Position numbers and translations under genes: made by a program. From Streptomyces jumonjinensis (GTDB lineage Bacteria; Actinomycetota; Actinomycetes; Streptomycetales; Streptomycetaceae): a stretch of 64,000 bases of DNA. Positions 1 to 7,376 of this stretch are shown here, in pieces. The notes under the pieces were generated by a model, which saw nothing but the letters and a program-made list of their open reading frames with translations, searched no databases and was not told the origin of the DNA. The DNA lies in assembly GCF_009600885.1 (NCBI RefSeq), contig NZ_VCLA01000191.1, positions 1-64,000 on the forward strand. The letters are read 5' to 3'. Numbering within the stretch: position 1 is the first letter of the stretch; the number at the start of each line of letters is the position of its first letter.

Positions 1-896
1 TAGTGCGGACGCCGCTTGGATTCGCAGTAGATCCGGCCCACATACTCGCCGATGATTCCGAGCGTCGCGATCTGCACTCCGCTCAGGGCGACGATGACCG
101 TGATCAGCGTGGCGTAGCCGGGCGTCTCGACGCCGTCGACGAGCACATTGACGACGATCCACAGCGCGTAGAAAAGGGCGGAGAGAAAGAGCCAGAGACC
201 GCCGTGGATCGCCATCCGCAGCGGGCGGCTGTTGAAGGAGAGCAGTCCGTCGATTCCGTAGTTCAGCAGCCGCCGCCCGCCCCATTTGGACTGGCCGGCC
301 GCCCGCCGCACATTCTCATAGGTGAAACCGATCGAGTCGAAGCCGATCCAGGAGAAGAGCCCTTTGGAGAAGCGGTTGTTCTCCGGGAGCGAGAGCAGCG
401 CGGTCACGGCCCGCCGGGAGAGCAGCCGGAAGTCTCCCGCGCCGTCGATGACTTCGACGTCCATGAAGCGGCGCACCAGCCGGTAGTACGCCCGGCTGAG
501 CCGGGTGCGCACGATGCCTTCACCGGCGCGGTCCCGCTGGGCGACGACTTGGTCGTAGCCGTGCCCGTGGAGTTCCAGCATCCGGGGGATGAGGGCGGGC
601 GGATGCTGGAGGTCGGCGTCCATCAGGATGACGGCGTCTCCCCGCGACATCCGCAGCCCCGCCAGCATCGCCGATTCCTTGCCGAAATTACGGCTGAAGG
701 AGGTATAGCGCGTCCGGTGGTCGGCGGACGCGAGTTCTTGCAGATGGGCGCGGGTGTGGTCGCTGCTTCCGTCGTCCACGTAACACAGTTCCCAGGTCTT
801 CCCCGTGGTTTCGAGCACCTGGATCAGCGTGGCGTGAAAAGTCTCGATCACCTCGCTCTCGTTGAAGCACGGTACGACAATCGAAATCTGTGGCAT
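1..896 (-). CDS. Family-2 glycosyltransferase (polyprenyl-phosphate sugar transferase type), truncated by window start
   Basis: Reading leftward from the ATG at 896, the protein opens with MPQISIVVPCFNE, then has DDGS (residues 41-44) and DADLQ (93-97), the nucleotide-sugar and metal-binding motifs of GT-A glycosyltransferases. A QSKWGGRRLLNYGIDGL stretch follows, then two hydrophobic helices near residues 235-290. This is the DPM1/GtrB arrangement: a cytosolic catalytic domain plus C-terminal membrane anchor that moves a sugar from an NDP donor to polyprenyl phosphate. 298 codons are visible and the stop lies beyond base 1, so only a short C-terminus is missing. The sugar and downstream acceptor cannot be told from sequence. 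Family assignment is firm; the exact role is inferred. Confidence 0.88.
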   Translation of the reverse strand, partial: MPQISIVVPCFNESEVIETFHATLIQVLETTGKTWELCYVDDGSSDHTRAHLQELASADHRTRYTSFSRNFGKESAMLAGLRMSRGDAVILMDADLQHPPALIPRMLELHGHGYDQVVAQRDRAGEGIVRTRLSRAYYRLVRRFMDVEVIDGAGDFRLLSRRAVTALLSLPENNRFSKGLFSWIGFDSIGFTYENVRRAAGQSKWGGRRLLNYGIDGLLSFNSRPLRMAIHGGLWLFLSALFYALWIVVNVLVDGVETPGYATLITVIVALSGVQIATLGIIGEYVGRIYCESKRRPH

Positions 897-1222
897 CGCT
901 GCTGCTGCTTTCCTGGCTCTGGGTCGCTGCTTCCCATTCGATCCGTATTCACCGCCCTGGTCTTGCATGGTCTCCATAGTGCGAGGCGCCGGGGCTGGAG
1001 CCGGGAATTCAGCGCCCTTATGGCGCGGCTTCCCCCGTGTTCCGCGGTTTGCGTCCGTTCGCGTTCACCCGCCGGTGCGCGGCGGGGTGGTTCCGGGGAG
1101 CCCTCGCGCCGCGCGGGCCCGGCCGCGTTCCCGCGACCGCGTCCGTACGCGTACGGACGCGCCCGGACGCGCCCGTAAAAGTCCTTGCTTGGAGTGCGCT
1201 GTACGGCGTTGGCTTGTCGCTC
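897..1222. other. Divergent intergenic region with a 24-bp perfect palindrome
   Basis: These 326 bases separate the leftward glycosyltransferase from the rightward aldo/keto reductase and hold no convincing gene. A perfect 24-bp palindrome occupies 1138-1161 (arms CGCGTCCGTACG and its complement), about 60 bases before the reductase start. Just downstream, 1180-1205 contains a CTTGCTTGGAGTGCGCT stretch reminiscent of the compact promoters used by MerR-type regulators. Both readings are inference. Confidence 0.45.
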
Positions 1223-2212
1223 ATGGAGTACACGCAGCTCGGACGTACAGGACTCAAGGTCAGCAGGCTCGTCCTCGGGACGATGAACTTCGGGCCGCAC
1301 ACGGATGAGGCCGACAGCCACGCCATCATGGACGCCGCGCTGGGCGCGGGCGTCAATTTCATCGACACTGCCAACGCCTACGGCGGGCCCGGGTCCAGGG
1401 GCCGTACCGAGGAGATCATCGGCAGCTGGTTCGCGCGGGGCGGCGACCGGCGGGACAAGGTCGTTCTGGCGACCAAGGTGTACGGCACCATGACCGAGGA
1501 CGGGACTCCCTGGCCCAATCACCACAAGCTCTCGGCGCTGAACATCCGCCGGTCCGTCGAGGCCAGCCTGAAGCGGCTGGGCACCGACCACATCGATCTC
1601 TACCAGTTCCATCACATCGACCGGGACACCCCGGTCGACGAGATCTGGCAGGCCGTCGACACCCTGATCGCCCAGGGCAAGGTCCTCTACGCCGGGTCGT
1701 CCAATTTCCCCGGCTGGAAGATCGCGCAGGCCAATGAGGCGGCCCGGCGCAGGGGCTCGTACGGGCTGGTCAGCGAGCAGTGCCTGTACAACCTCTTCGA
1801 GCGCCGGGCCGAGATGGAGGTGATCCCCGCCGCTCAGGAGTACGGGCTCGGGATCATCCCCTGGTCGCCGCTGCACGGCGGTCTCCTCGGCGGAGTGATC
1901 AAGAAGGAGGCGGCGGGCGCCCGCCGGACCGCCGGGATGGCGGCGGAGCGGCTCCAGGACCCCGCCGTCCGTGAGCGGATCGGGGCGTACGAGGAGCTGG
2001 TCGAGAAGCACGGGCTCGCGCCCGGGGAGGTGGCGCTCGCCTGGCTGCTGACCCGGCCCGGGGTGACCGGGCCGATCGTGGGGCCGCGTACGGCCGGGCA
2101 GCTGGCGGGTGCGCTGCGGGCGCTGGAGCTGGAGCTGAGCCAGGAGCTGCTGGACTCGCTCGACGGGGTGTTCCCGGCGAGCGGTCCGTCACCGGAGGCG
2201 TTCGCCTGGTAG
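1223..2212 (+). CDS. Aldo/keto reductase
   Basis: 329 aa, the usual AKR length. The start MEYTQLGRTGLKVSRLVLGT is the canonical first strand of bacterial AKRs; upstream in-frame codons are low-complexity and were excluded. The Asp-Tyr-Lys-His tetrad is visible as D48 (IDTANAY), Y53, K85 (LATK) and H130/H131 (YQFHH). The C-terminal PIVGPRT region is the NADPH-phosphate-binding part. It should reduce carbonyl compounds with NADPH in the cytosol; the substrate is unknown. It stands alone, divergent from the glycosyltransferase, so its own promoter is expected at about 1160-1220. Confidence 0.9.
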   Translation: MEYTQLGRTGLKVSRLVLGTMNFGPHTDEADSHAIMDAALGAGVNFIDTANAYGGPGSRGRTEEIIGSWFARGGDRRDKVVLATKVYGTMTEDGTPWPNHHKLSALNIRRSVEASLKRLGTDHIDLYQFHHIDRDTPVDEIWQAVDTLIAQGKVLYAGSSNFPGWKIAQANEAARRRGSYGLVSEQCLYNLFERRAEMEVIPAAQEYGLGIIPWSPLHGGLLGGVIKKEAAGARRTAGMAAERLQDPAVRERIGAYEELVEKHGLAPGEVALAWLLTRPGVTGPIVGPRTAGQLAGALRALELELSQELLDSLDGVFPASGPSPEAFAW

Positions 2213-2325
2213 ACGGCGGGCGGCGGTAGGCGGTGCAGCGGTACGGCGGCCGTGGGCCGCCGTACCCGGGCGTGGGCCGGGCGGGGCCTGGGCCGTCGGG
2301 GGCGTGGGTCCGGGCGGGAGACCCG

Positions 2326-2415
2326 CTACTGGCCGGCCACGGCGGCCACCGCGATGACCGCGAACATCAGCACGAGGACGCCCGCCATGATCTTGTTTCT
2401 GGTCTTGGTGTTCAC
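2326..2415 (-). CDS. Very small single-span membrane peptide
   Basis: A GTG at 2415 opens a 29-residue frame: a basic N-terminus (MNTKTRNK) followed by one continuous hydrophobic helix (IMAGVLVLMFAVIAVAAVAG) and a stop. The shape is that of tiny single-span membrane peptides common in Streptomyces genomes. No clear Shine-Dalgarno sequence precedes it, so leaderless or weak translation is possible. Function unknown; the compositional contrast with surrounding GC-rich noise is the main support. Confidence 0.5.
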   Translation of the reverse strand: MNTKTRNKIMAGVLVLMFAVIAVAAVAGQ

Positions 2416-2527
2416 AGCACGAGGTTAACCCGGCCCGCTGACAGCCTCCGCGCCCAGGGCCGGTCCGGGGGATCGGGCGGGGCTCGGAGAGCGGGGACCG
2501 GCACCCGGGGCGTCCCGGCGGGATCCG

Positions 2528-3094
2528 TCAGGAGCGCCCCAGGGGCCAGCTGTCGACCATGCCGTACCGGGGCCGGGCTCCCGGGACCCCGGGGACCGGG
2601 GGGTCGCTGCGGACCAGCGCGAGCTCCGTCACCTCCCAGGGGGTGCCCTCGAAGCAGCTCAGCTCTGCCAGACACGGCCCGAGATCGGCCTCGGCGCGGC
2701 TGCGGGCGAGGGTGAGATGGGCCAGATAGCGGCGGTGCTCCGTCATCGCGACGCCCGCTCTGCGGGCCGCCGCGTCGCTGCGCTCGGCGAGCAGCCGCAG
2801 TTCGTCGAGGCCGCCCGCCACACCGGCCCACAGCGCGCGGTGGCCGAAGTGGCCGCCGCCGCGGATCCGCAGCGGGAAGGGGGCGGTGCGGCCCGCGGCC
2901 CGGGCCAGCCGCACCCGCAGCTCCGGCAGCAGCCCCTCGTCCACCTCGCCCATGAAGGCGAGGGTGAGGTGCCAGCCCGCCCGGCCGGTCCAGCGCAGAC
3001 CGTCCGAGCCGGGCAGCTTCCTCAACCGGTCCACGGTCACCCCGAGTTCGGCGACCGCTTCGACCGGCGGCAGTACAGCGGCGAAGAGTCTCAT
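2528..3094 (-). CDS. thpR: RNA 2',3'-cyclic phosphodiesterase / 2'-5' RNA ligase family protein
   Basis: 188 aa from the ATG at 3094 (MRLFAAVLPP, the conserved first strand); an upstream ATG at 3145 would add 17 low-complexity residues. Both HxTx motifs of the 2H phosphoesterase superfamily are present: HLTL at 42-45 and HLTL at 126-129. Family members open 2',3'-cyclic phosphates on RNA, and some ligate 2'-5' ends in vitro. The gene is followed on the same strand by no close partner; the marR-MFS pair lies upstream across a repeat-rich spacer. Confidence 0.87.
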   Translation of the reverse strand: MRLFAAVLPPVEAVAELGVTVDRLRKLPGSDGLRWTGRAGWHLTLAFMGEVDEGLLPELRVRLARAAGRTAPFPLRIRGGGHFGHRALWAGVAGGLDELRLLAERSDAAARRAGVAMTEHRRYLAHLTLARSRAEADLGPCLAELSCFEGTPWEVTELALVRSDPPVPGVPGARPRYGMVDSWPLGRS

Positions 3095-3147
3095 ACCGTC
3101 GAGTCTGGCCCACCCGGAGGACGGCTCACCCGGGGATCGGCTCACCC

Positions 3148-3251
3148 GGACCGTACGGGGAGGCGTACGACCGGACCGTACGGGGAGGCGTACGAGGGGA
3201 GGCCGCTCACCCGGGGGTCGTACGGGGAAGACGTACGGGGAGGCGGCTCAC
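3148..3251. repeat. Imperfect tandem repeats ending at the MFS stop codon
   Basis: Two identical 23-base copies start at 3148 and 3173 (core CCGTACGGGGAGGCGTACGA). Two related copies of GGGGAGGC[C/G]GCTCAC lie at about 3196 and 3237; the latter contains the stop codon of the leftward MFS gene (3248-3250). The repeats sit between that stop and the thpR start. Confidence 0.7.
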
Positions 3252-4585
3252 ACGGCGGTCGGCAGCCGCTTCACGGGCTGCCCTCCCCGCTTCGGCACGA
3301 ACTCCAGATGCTTATGGCCCCGGCGCAGATCGACCTTCAGCCGCAGTCCGCCCGCGCGGGCCAGCATCGCGCCGACGCCCAGTGCCGCCGCGAGCGAGAT
3401 CGCACCGCCCAGCGCGAGGCCGACCCTCGGCCCGTACGCGTCGGTGATCCAGCCGAAGAGCGGCCCGCCCAGCGGTGTGCCGCCCACGAAGACCATCATG
3501 AACAGGCTCATCACCCGGCCCCGGACCGCCGGATCGGTCGCCGTCTGGATGCTGGAGTTGGCGGTGACGTTGACGGTGAGACCGAACATGCCGACCAGCA
3601 CCATCGCCAGCGCGAAGACCCAGAAGGCCGGGGCGAAGGCGGCCACGATCTCCAGGATGCCGAAGAGCACCGCCGCGCCCACCAGTATCCGCAGCCGCGA
3701 GGTTCCGCGCCGGGCCGCGAGCAGGGCCCCGACCAGCGATCCGGCCGCCATCAGGGCGTTGAGCAGGCCATAGGTGCTCGCGCCCGCGTCGTAGACGTCG
3801 TGGACGAAAGCGGTGAGCCAGATCGGGAAGTTGAAGCCGAAGGTGCCGATGAACCCGATGAGCACGATCGGCCAGATCAGCTCGGGGTGTGCGGAGACAT
3901 AGCGCAGGCCCTCCCGCAGCTGGCCCTTGCCGCGCGGGGCGCGCTCGGCGTGGTGCAGCTCGGCGGGGCGCATCAGCAGCAGGGCTGCGATGGGCGCGAG
4001 GAAGGAGAGCCCGTTGAAGAGGAAGGCGTAGCCGCTGCCGACCGCGGTGATCAGCACACCGGCGACGGCGGGGCCGACCAGCCGCGCGGACTGGAAGTTG
4101 GCGGAGTTGAGGCTGACCGCGTTGGCGAGCTGGTCGGGGCCGACCAGCTCGGAGACGAACGTCTGGCGGGCCGGGTTGTCGACCACGGTGACCAGACCGA
4201 GCGCGAAGGCCGTGAGATAGACGTGCCAGACCTCGACCCGGCCGGTGATGGTGAGGGCGGCGAGCACCAGACCCGTGACGGCCATCGCGGACTGGGTGAC
4301 GAGCAGCAGCCGGCGCTTGGGCAGCCGGTCGGCGAGGACGCCGCCGTACAGGCCGAAGAGCAGCATGGGCAGAAACTGGAGGGCGATGGTGATGCCGACG
4401 GCGGACGCCGATCCGGTGAGGGTCAGCACCAGCCAGTCCTGGGCGATGCGCTGCATCCAGGTGCCGGTGTTGGAGACCAGGGCGCCGATCGCGAAGAACC
4501 GGTAGTTGCGGATTCTCAGCGAGCTGAACATGGTCGTCGTGGTGGACGGTGCGGGTGCGGAGTCTGCTCCGGGTCCCGTACTCAA
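3248..4585 (-). CDS. MFS transporter (EntS-like, DHA3-type drug/siderophore exporter fold)
   Basis: 445 aa with about twelve hydrophobic segments. The start MFSSLRIRNYRFFAIGALVSNTGTWMQRIAQ and the GGVLADRLPKRR loop are typical of the EntS-like MFS_3 group. The start is a TTG at 4585: AGGAGG sits nine bases upstream, whereas the internal ATG (MFSSL) has no such site. It begins 24 bases after the marR stop, so the two form an operon and the MarR protein probably controls export of its own inducing compound. Substrate unknown. The stop codon lies inside a GC-rich tandem repeat. Confidence 0.87.
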   Translation of the reverse strand: MSTGPGADSAPAPSTTTTMFSSLRIRNYRFFAIGALVSNTGTWMQRIAQDWLVLTLTGSASAVGITIALQFLPMLLFGLYGGVLADRLPKRRLLLVTQSAMAVTGLVLAALTITGRVEVWHVYLTAFALGLVTVVDNPARQTFVSELVGPDQLANAVSLNSANFQSARLVGPAVAGVLITAVGSGYAFLFNGLSFLAPIAALLLMRPAELHHAERAPRGKGQLREGLRYVSAHPELIWPIVLIGFIGTFGFNFPIWLTAFVHDVYDAGASTYGLLNALMAAGSLVGALLAARRGTSRLRILVGAAVLFGILEIVAAFAPAFWVFALAMVLVGMFGLTVNVTANSSIQTATDPAVRGRVMSLFMMVFVGGTPLGGPLFGWITDAYGPRVGLALGGAISLAAALGVGAMLARAGGLRLKVDLRRGHKHLEFVPKRGGQPVKRLPTAV

Positions 4586-4609
4586 AAGGGTTCGCCTCCT
4601 TGCGGTGCT

Positions 4610-5074
4610 CTACAGATGCGCGAGTTTCTCCAGGACGGGGGCCGCCGCGCGGAGCCTGGCCCATTCGTCCGCGTCCAGACCTTCGGCGAGACCCGCGAGC
4701 CAGACGTTCCGCTTGCGGCGGCTCTCTTCGAGCATGGCCTCGGCCCGCCCGGTCTGGGTGACGACCTTCTGGCGGCGGTCGTCGGGGTGCGGCTCCAGCC
4801 GGACCAGGCCCTTGGCCTCCAGCAGCGCCACGATCCGGGTCATGGACGGCGGCTGGACATGCTCCTTGCGCGCCAGCTCACCGGGGGTGGCCGAGCCACA
4901 GCGGGCGAGGGTGCCGAGCACCGACATCTCGGTGGGGCTCAGCGACTCATCGACGCGCTGGTGCTTCAGCCGGCGGCCCAGCCGCATCACGGCCGAGCGG
5001 AGGGCGTCCACGGCGGCGGCGTCGGTCACCGGTGGTGCGGTGGCATCGGCGGCGCCATGAGGCAGGTCAGACAT
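4610..5074 (-). CDS. MarR-family transcriptional regulator
   Basis: A winged-helix repressor: LSPTEMSVLGTLARCG, a GELARKEHVQPPSMTRIVALLEAKGLV recognition region and the RRQKVVTQTG wing. The 154-aa version from the ATG at 5074 (MSDLPHG) is preferred over in-frame ATGs at 5080 and 5086, because an operator-like palindrome (5080-5101) covers those two codons. First gene of an operon with the MFS exporter; likely autorepressing and relieved by a small lipophilic ligand, as is usual for the family. Confidence 0.86.
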   Translation of the reverse strand: MSDLPHGAADATAPPVTDAAAVDALRSAVMRLGRRLKHQRVDESLSPTEMSVLGTLARCGSATPGELARKEHVQPPSMTRIVALLEAKGLVRLEPHPDDRRQKVVTQTGRAEAMLEESRRKRNVWLAGLAEGLDADEWARLRAAAPVLEKLAHL

Positions 5075-5079
5075 GTTCA

Positions 5080-5101
5080 TTAGCATAACTCATTACTCTA
5101 A
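5080..5101. promoter_or_regulatory. Palindromic operator candidate for the MarR protein
   Basis: On the minus strand the halves TTAGAGTAA and TTATGCTAA match as inverted repeats at 7 of 9 positions across a 4-base centre. The element is strikingly AT-rich for this genome and sits immediately ahead of the preferred marR start, as expected for an autoregulatory MarR site. No binding evidence is available. Confidence 0.5.
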
Positions 5102-5237
5102 CTAAGGACCACTCGATAAATGCTCTCCCCCACGAGTGATACCCGGTGGGAGCGGGGCGCTCCCGGCCCGCCTCAGGGGGCCGGGGCGCGGGGGCGTACA
5201 GGCGTACAGACGCACAGGCGTACAGGCGGCGGGAACG

Positions 5238-5277
5238 GCGGAAGGGGCCACGGCCGACCGGCCATGACCCCTTCCGC
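5238..5277 (-). terminator. Rho-independent-like hairpin after the NCS2 permease
   Basis: GCGGAAGGGG at 5238-5247 pairs perfectly with CCCCTTCCGC at 5268-5277. It lies 30-70 bases beyond the permease stop codon (leftward gene). Confidence 0.6.
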
Positions 5278-5305
5278 ACCCGGCGTCCCCGCCGGGCGCT
5301 CGCGT

Positions 5306-6748
5306 CTAGGTGAGACCCAGCGCGGGCATCGCGTAATAGAAGACGAACACCGCCGACACGGCGTACATCGCCACCGGCACCTCACGGCCCCGGCCCGCCG
5401 CTAGCCGCAGCACGCAGAAGGTGATGAAGCCGATGCCGATGCCGTTGGTGATCGAGTAGGTGAACGGCATCATCACCATGGCCAGGAACGCCGGAACCGC
5501 GAGCGTGTAGTCGTTCCAGTCGATGTCCCGGATCGAGCCGGCCAGGATCAGGAAGCCGACCGCCAGCAGAGCGGGCGTCGCCGCCTGGGACGGGACCATC
5601 GTGGCCAGCGGGGTGAGGAAGAGCGCCACCGAGAAGAGCCCGCCGGTGACCACGGAGGCGAGGCCGGTGCGGGCCCCCTCGCCGACGCCCGCCGTGGACT
5701 CCACGAAGCAGGTCGTCGCCGACGAGGAGGTCGCGCCGCCGGAGGCCACCGCGATGCCGTCGACGAAGAGAACCTTGTTGATGCCCGGCAGATTGCCGTC
5801 CTTGTCCAGCAGCTTGGCCTCGTCGCCGACGCCGAGGATGGTGCCCATCGCGTCGAAGAAGCAGGACAGCAGCACCGTGAAGACGAAGAGCGAGCCGGTG
5901 AGGATGCCGACCTTCTCGAAGCCGCCGAACAGGCTGACCTCGCCGACCAGCCCGAAGTCCGGGGTGTCGATCGGGTTGCCGGGCCACTTCGGGGTGGTCA
6001 GACCCCAGCTCGGGACCTCGGCCACCGCCTCGATGATCATCGCGACGACCGTCATGGCGACGATGGAGATCAGGATCGCGCCCGGCACCCTGCGGATGAT
6101 CAGTACGAGCGTGAGCAGCGCGCCGAGGACGAAGACCAGCACCGGCCAGCCCATCAGATGACCGCCGCTGCCCAGCGTCAGCGGGACGGTGGTCTGGGCG
6201 GCGTCCGGGATACGGGAGACGAAGCCCGCGTCGACCAGGCCGATCAGCATGATGAACAGGCCGATGCCGATGGCGATGCCCTTGCGGAGGCTGCGCGGGA
6301 CCGCGCTCATCACCCGTTCGCGGAGGCCGGTGGCGACCAGCAGCATCACGACGAAGCCCGCGAGGACCACCATGCCCATGGCGTCGGCCCAGGACATCCG
6401 GGGCGCGAGCTGGAGGGCGACGACGGTGTTGACTCCGAGGCCCGCCGCGAGCGCGATCGGGACATTGCCGATGACGCCCATGAGGAGGGTGGAGAAGGCC
6501 GCCGTCAGCACGGTCGCGGTGACCAGCTGGCCGCCGTCGAGCTGATGGCCGTACATGTCCTTGGCGCTGCCGAGGATGATCGGGTTCAGCACGATGATGT
6601 AGGCCATCGCGAAGAAGGTGGCGAAACCGCCGCGGATCTCACGGGCGACCGTGGAACCCCGCTCGGAGATCTTGAAGTAGCGGTCCAGGCCGCTGAGGGT
6701 GCCCTTCGGCTGATGCTCGGGGGCGGCGGCAGAGGCCGACGAGGTCAT
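5306..6748 (-). CDS. NCS2-family purine permease (AzgA/PbuG type)
   Basis: 480 aa, multi-spanning. The motifs GFATFFAMAYIIVLNPIIL near the N-terminus, GLGVNTVVA and VESTAGVGEGARTGLASVVTG are those of the guanine/hypoxanthine:H+ symporter branch of the nucleobase NCS2 family. The ATG at 6748 has GAGGA six bases upstream and was chosen over an ATG 12 codons earlier with no site. Import of hypoxanthine, guanine or adenine across the membrane is the expected role. It is divergent from the DUF2530 gene. Confidence 0.9.
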   Translation of the reverse strand: MTSSASAAAPEHQPKGTLSGLDRYFKISERGSTVAREIRGGFATFFAMAYIIVLNPIILGSAKDMYGHQLDGGQLVTATVLTAAFSTLLMGVIGNVPIALAAGLGVNTVVALQLAPRMSWADAMGMVVLAGFVVMLLVATGLRERVMSAVPRSLRKGIAIGIGLFIMLIGLVDAGFVSRIPDAAQTTVPLTLGSGGHLMGWPVLVFVLGALLTLVLIIRRVPGAILISIVAMTVVAMIIEAVAEVPSWGLTTPKWPGNPIDTPDFGLVGEVSLFGGFEKVGILTGSLFVFTVLLSCFFDAMGTILGVGDEAKLLDKDGNLPGINKVLFVDGIAVASGGATSSSATTCFVESTAGVGEGARTGLASVVTGGLFSVALFLTPLATMVPSQAATPALLAVGFLILAGSIRDIDWNDYTLAVPAFLAMVMMPFTYSITNGIGIGFITFCVLRLAAGRGREVPVAMYAVSAVFVFYYAMPALGLT

Positions 6749-6929
6749 TCCATCCTCATTTGGCTTGGATGTTCCTACGAACACTTCAGGTCATGGGCAA
6801 ACCGTTTCAGTATGAATATATAAGGGAAAGATCGCCATCTCCGCGCGTAGACCCTTGGGGTTACTGGCCTGGTGGCCCCACTCGGCGTAGCACGGAGGGT
6901 GCCGTGGAGCGCACGCCTAGACTGTTCGC
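6749..6929. promoter_or_regulatory. AT-rich divergent promoter region
   Basis: The spacer between the permease and the DUF2530 gene contains an unusually AT-rich block (about 6770-6830, including ATGAATATATAAGG), very likely the permease promoter. I looked for a purine riboswitch architecture and did not see one. Confidence 0.4.
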
Positions 6930-7256
6930 ATGGCGAAGTGGACTCCCAAGCACGAGGCGCCCGAGCCCCTGGAAGGGCCGGTCGTCGCCACCATCACCGG
7001 TGGCACGATCCTCTGGTTCGTCCTCTTCCTGGTGCAGATCCCGTTCTACAGCTGGTTCGCGGACCGCGATCTGATGTGGTGGGTGTGGACCTGTCTGGCC
7101 GGCGCCGGTCTGGGGCTGATCGGCATCTGGTACGTACGGAAGCGGGACGCCGCGATCAAGCGGGCGGAGGCGGCACGGGCCGCCGGGGAGGACCGCGCCG
7201 GCGGGACCGGCCCGGAGGCGTCGTCGTCCACGGCCGGGGGCGCCGGGCAGGGCTGA
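6930..7256 (+). CDS. DUF2530 small membrane protein
   Basis: 108 aa with two hydrophobic helices (about 22-42 and 52-70) separated by a short aromatic loop (YSWFADRDLMWWVW), then a basic, alanine-rich cytoplasmic tail. The pattern PLEGPVVATITGGTILWFVLF matches actinobacterial DUF2530 proteins. No molecular function is known. It lies divergent to the purine permease and upstream of a P-type ATPase. Confidence 0.82.
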   Translation: MAKWTPKHEAPEPLEGPVVATITGGTILWFVLFLVQIPFYSWFADRDLMWWVWTCLAGAGLGLIGIWYVRKRDAAIKRAEAARAAGEDRAGGTGPEASSSTAGGAGQG

Positions 7257-7376
7257 GCCGCCCCTCCGGCCGAGGCGGGCCGCCGGGGCGCCCCGCCGGA
7301 TGACGCCGCGCCGTTCTCTTGGCGCGGCGCGGTGTTCGAAGGGTGGAGCCGACCCCGCCGCCGTACCGTACGAACC

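Noticed and set aside
3..1178. Long plus-strand open frame antisense to the glycosyltransferase
   Set aside because: It follows the GC-skewed third-base pattern of the opposite strand, has no domain, and the glycosyltransferase motifs are unambiguous.
6749..6929. Possible purine riboswitch upstream of the NCS2 permease
   Set aside because: No three-stem arrangement or conserved core sequence; the AT-rich block looks like a promoter.
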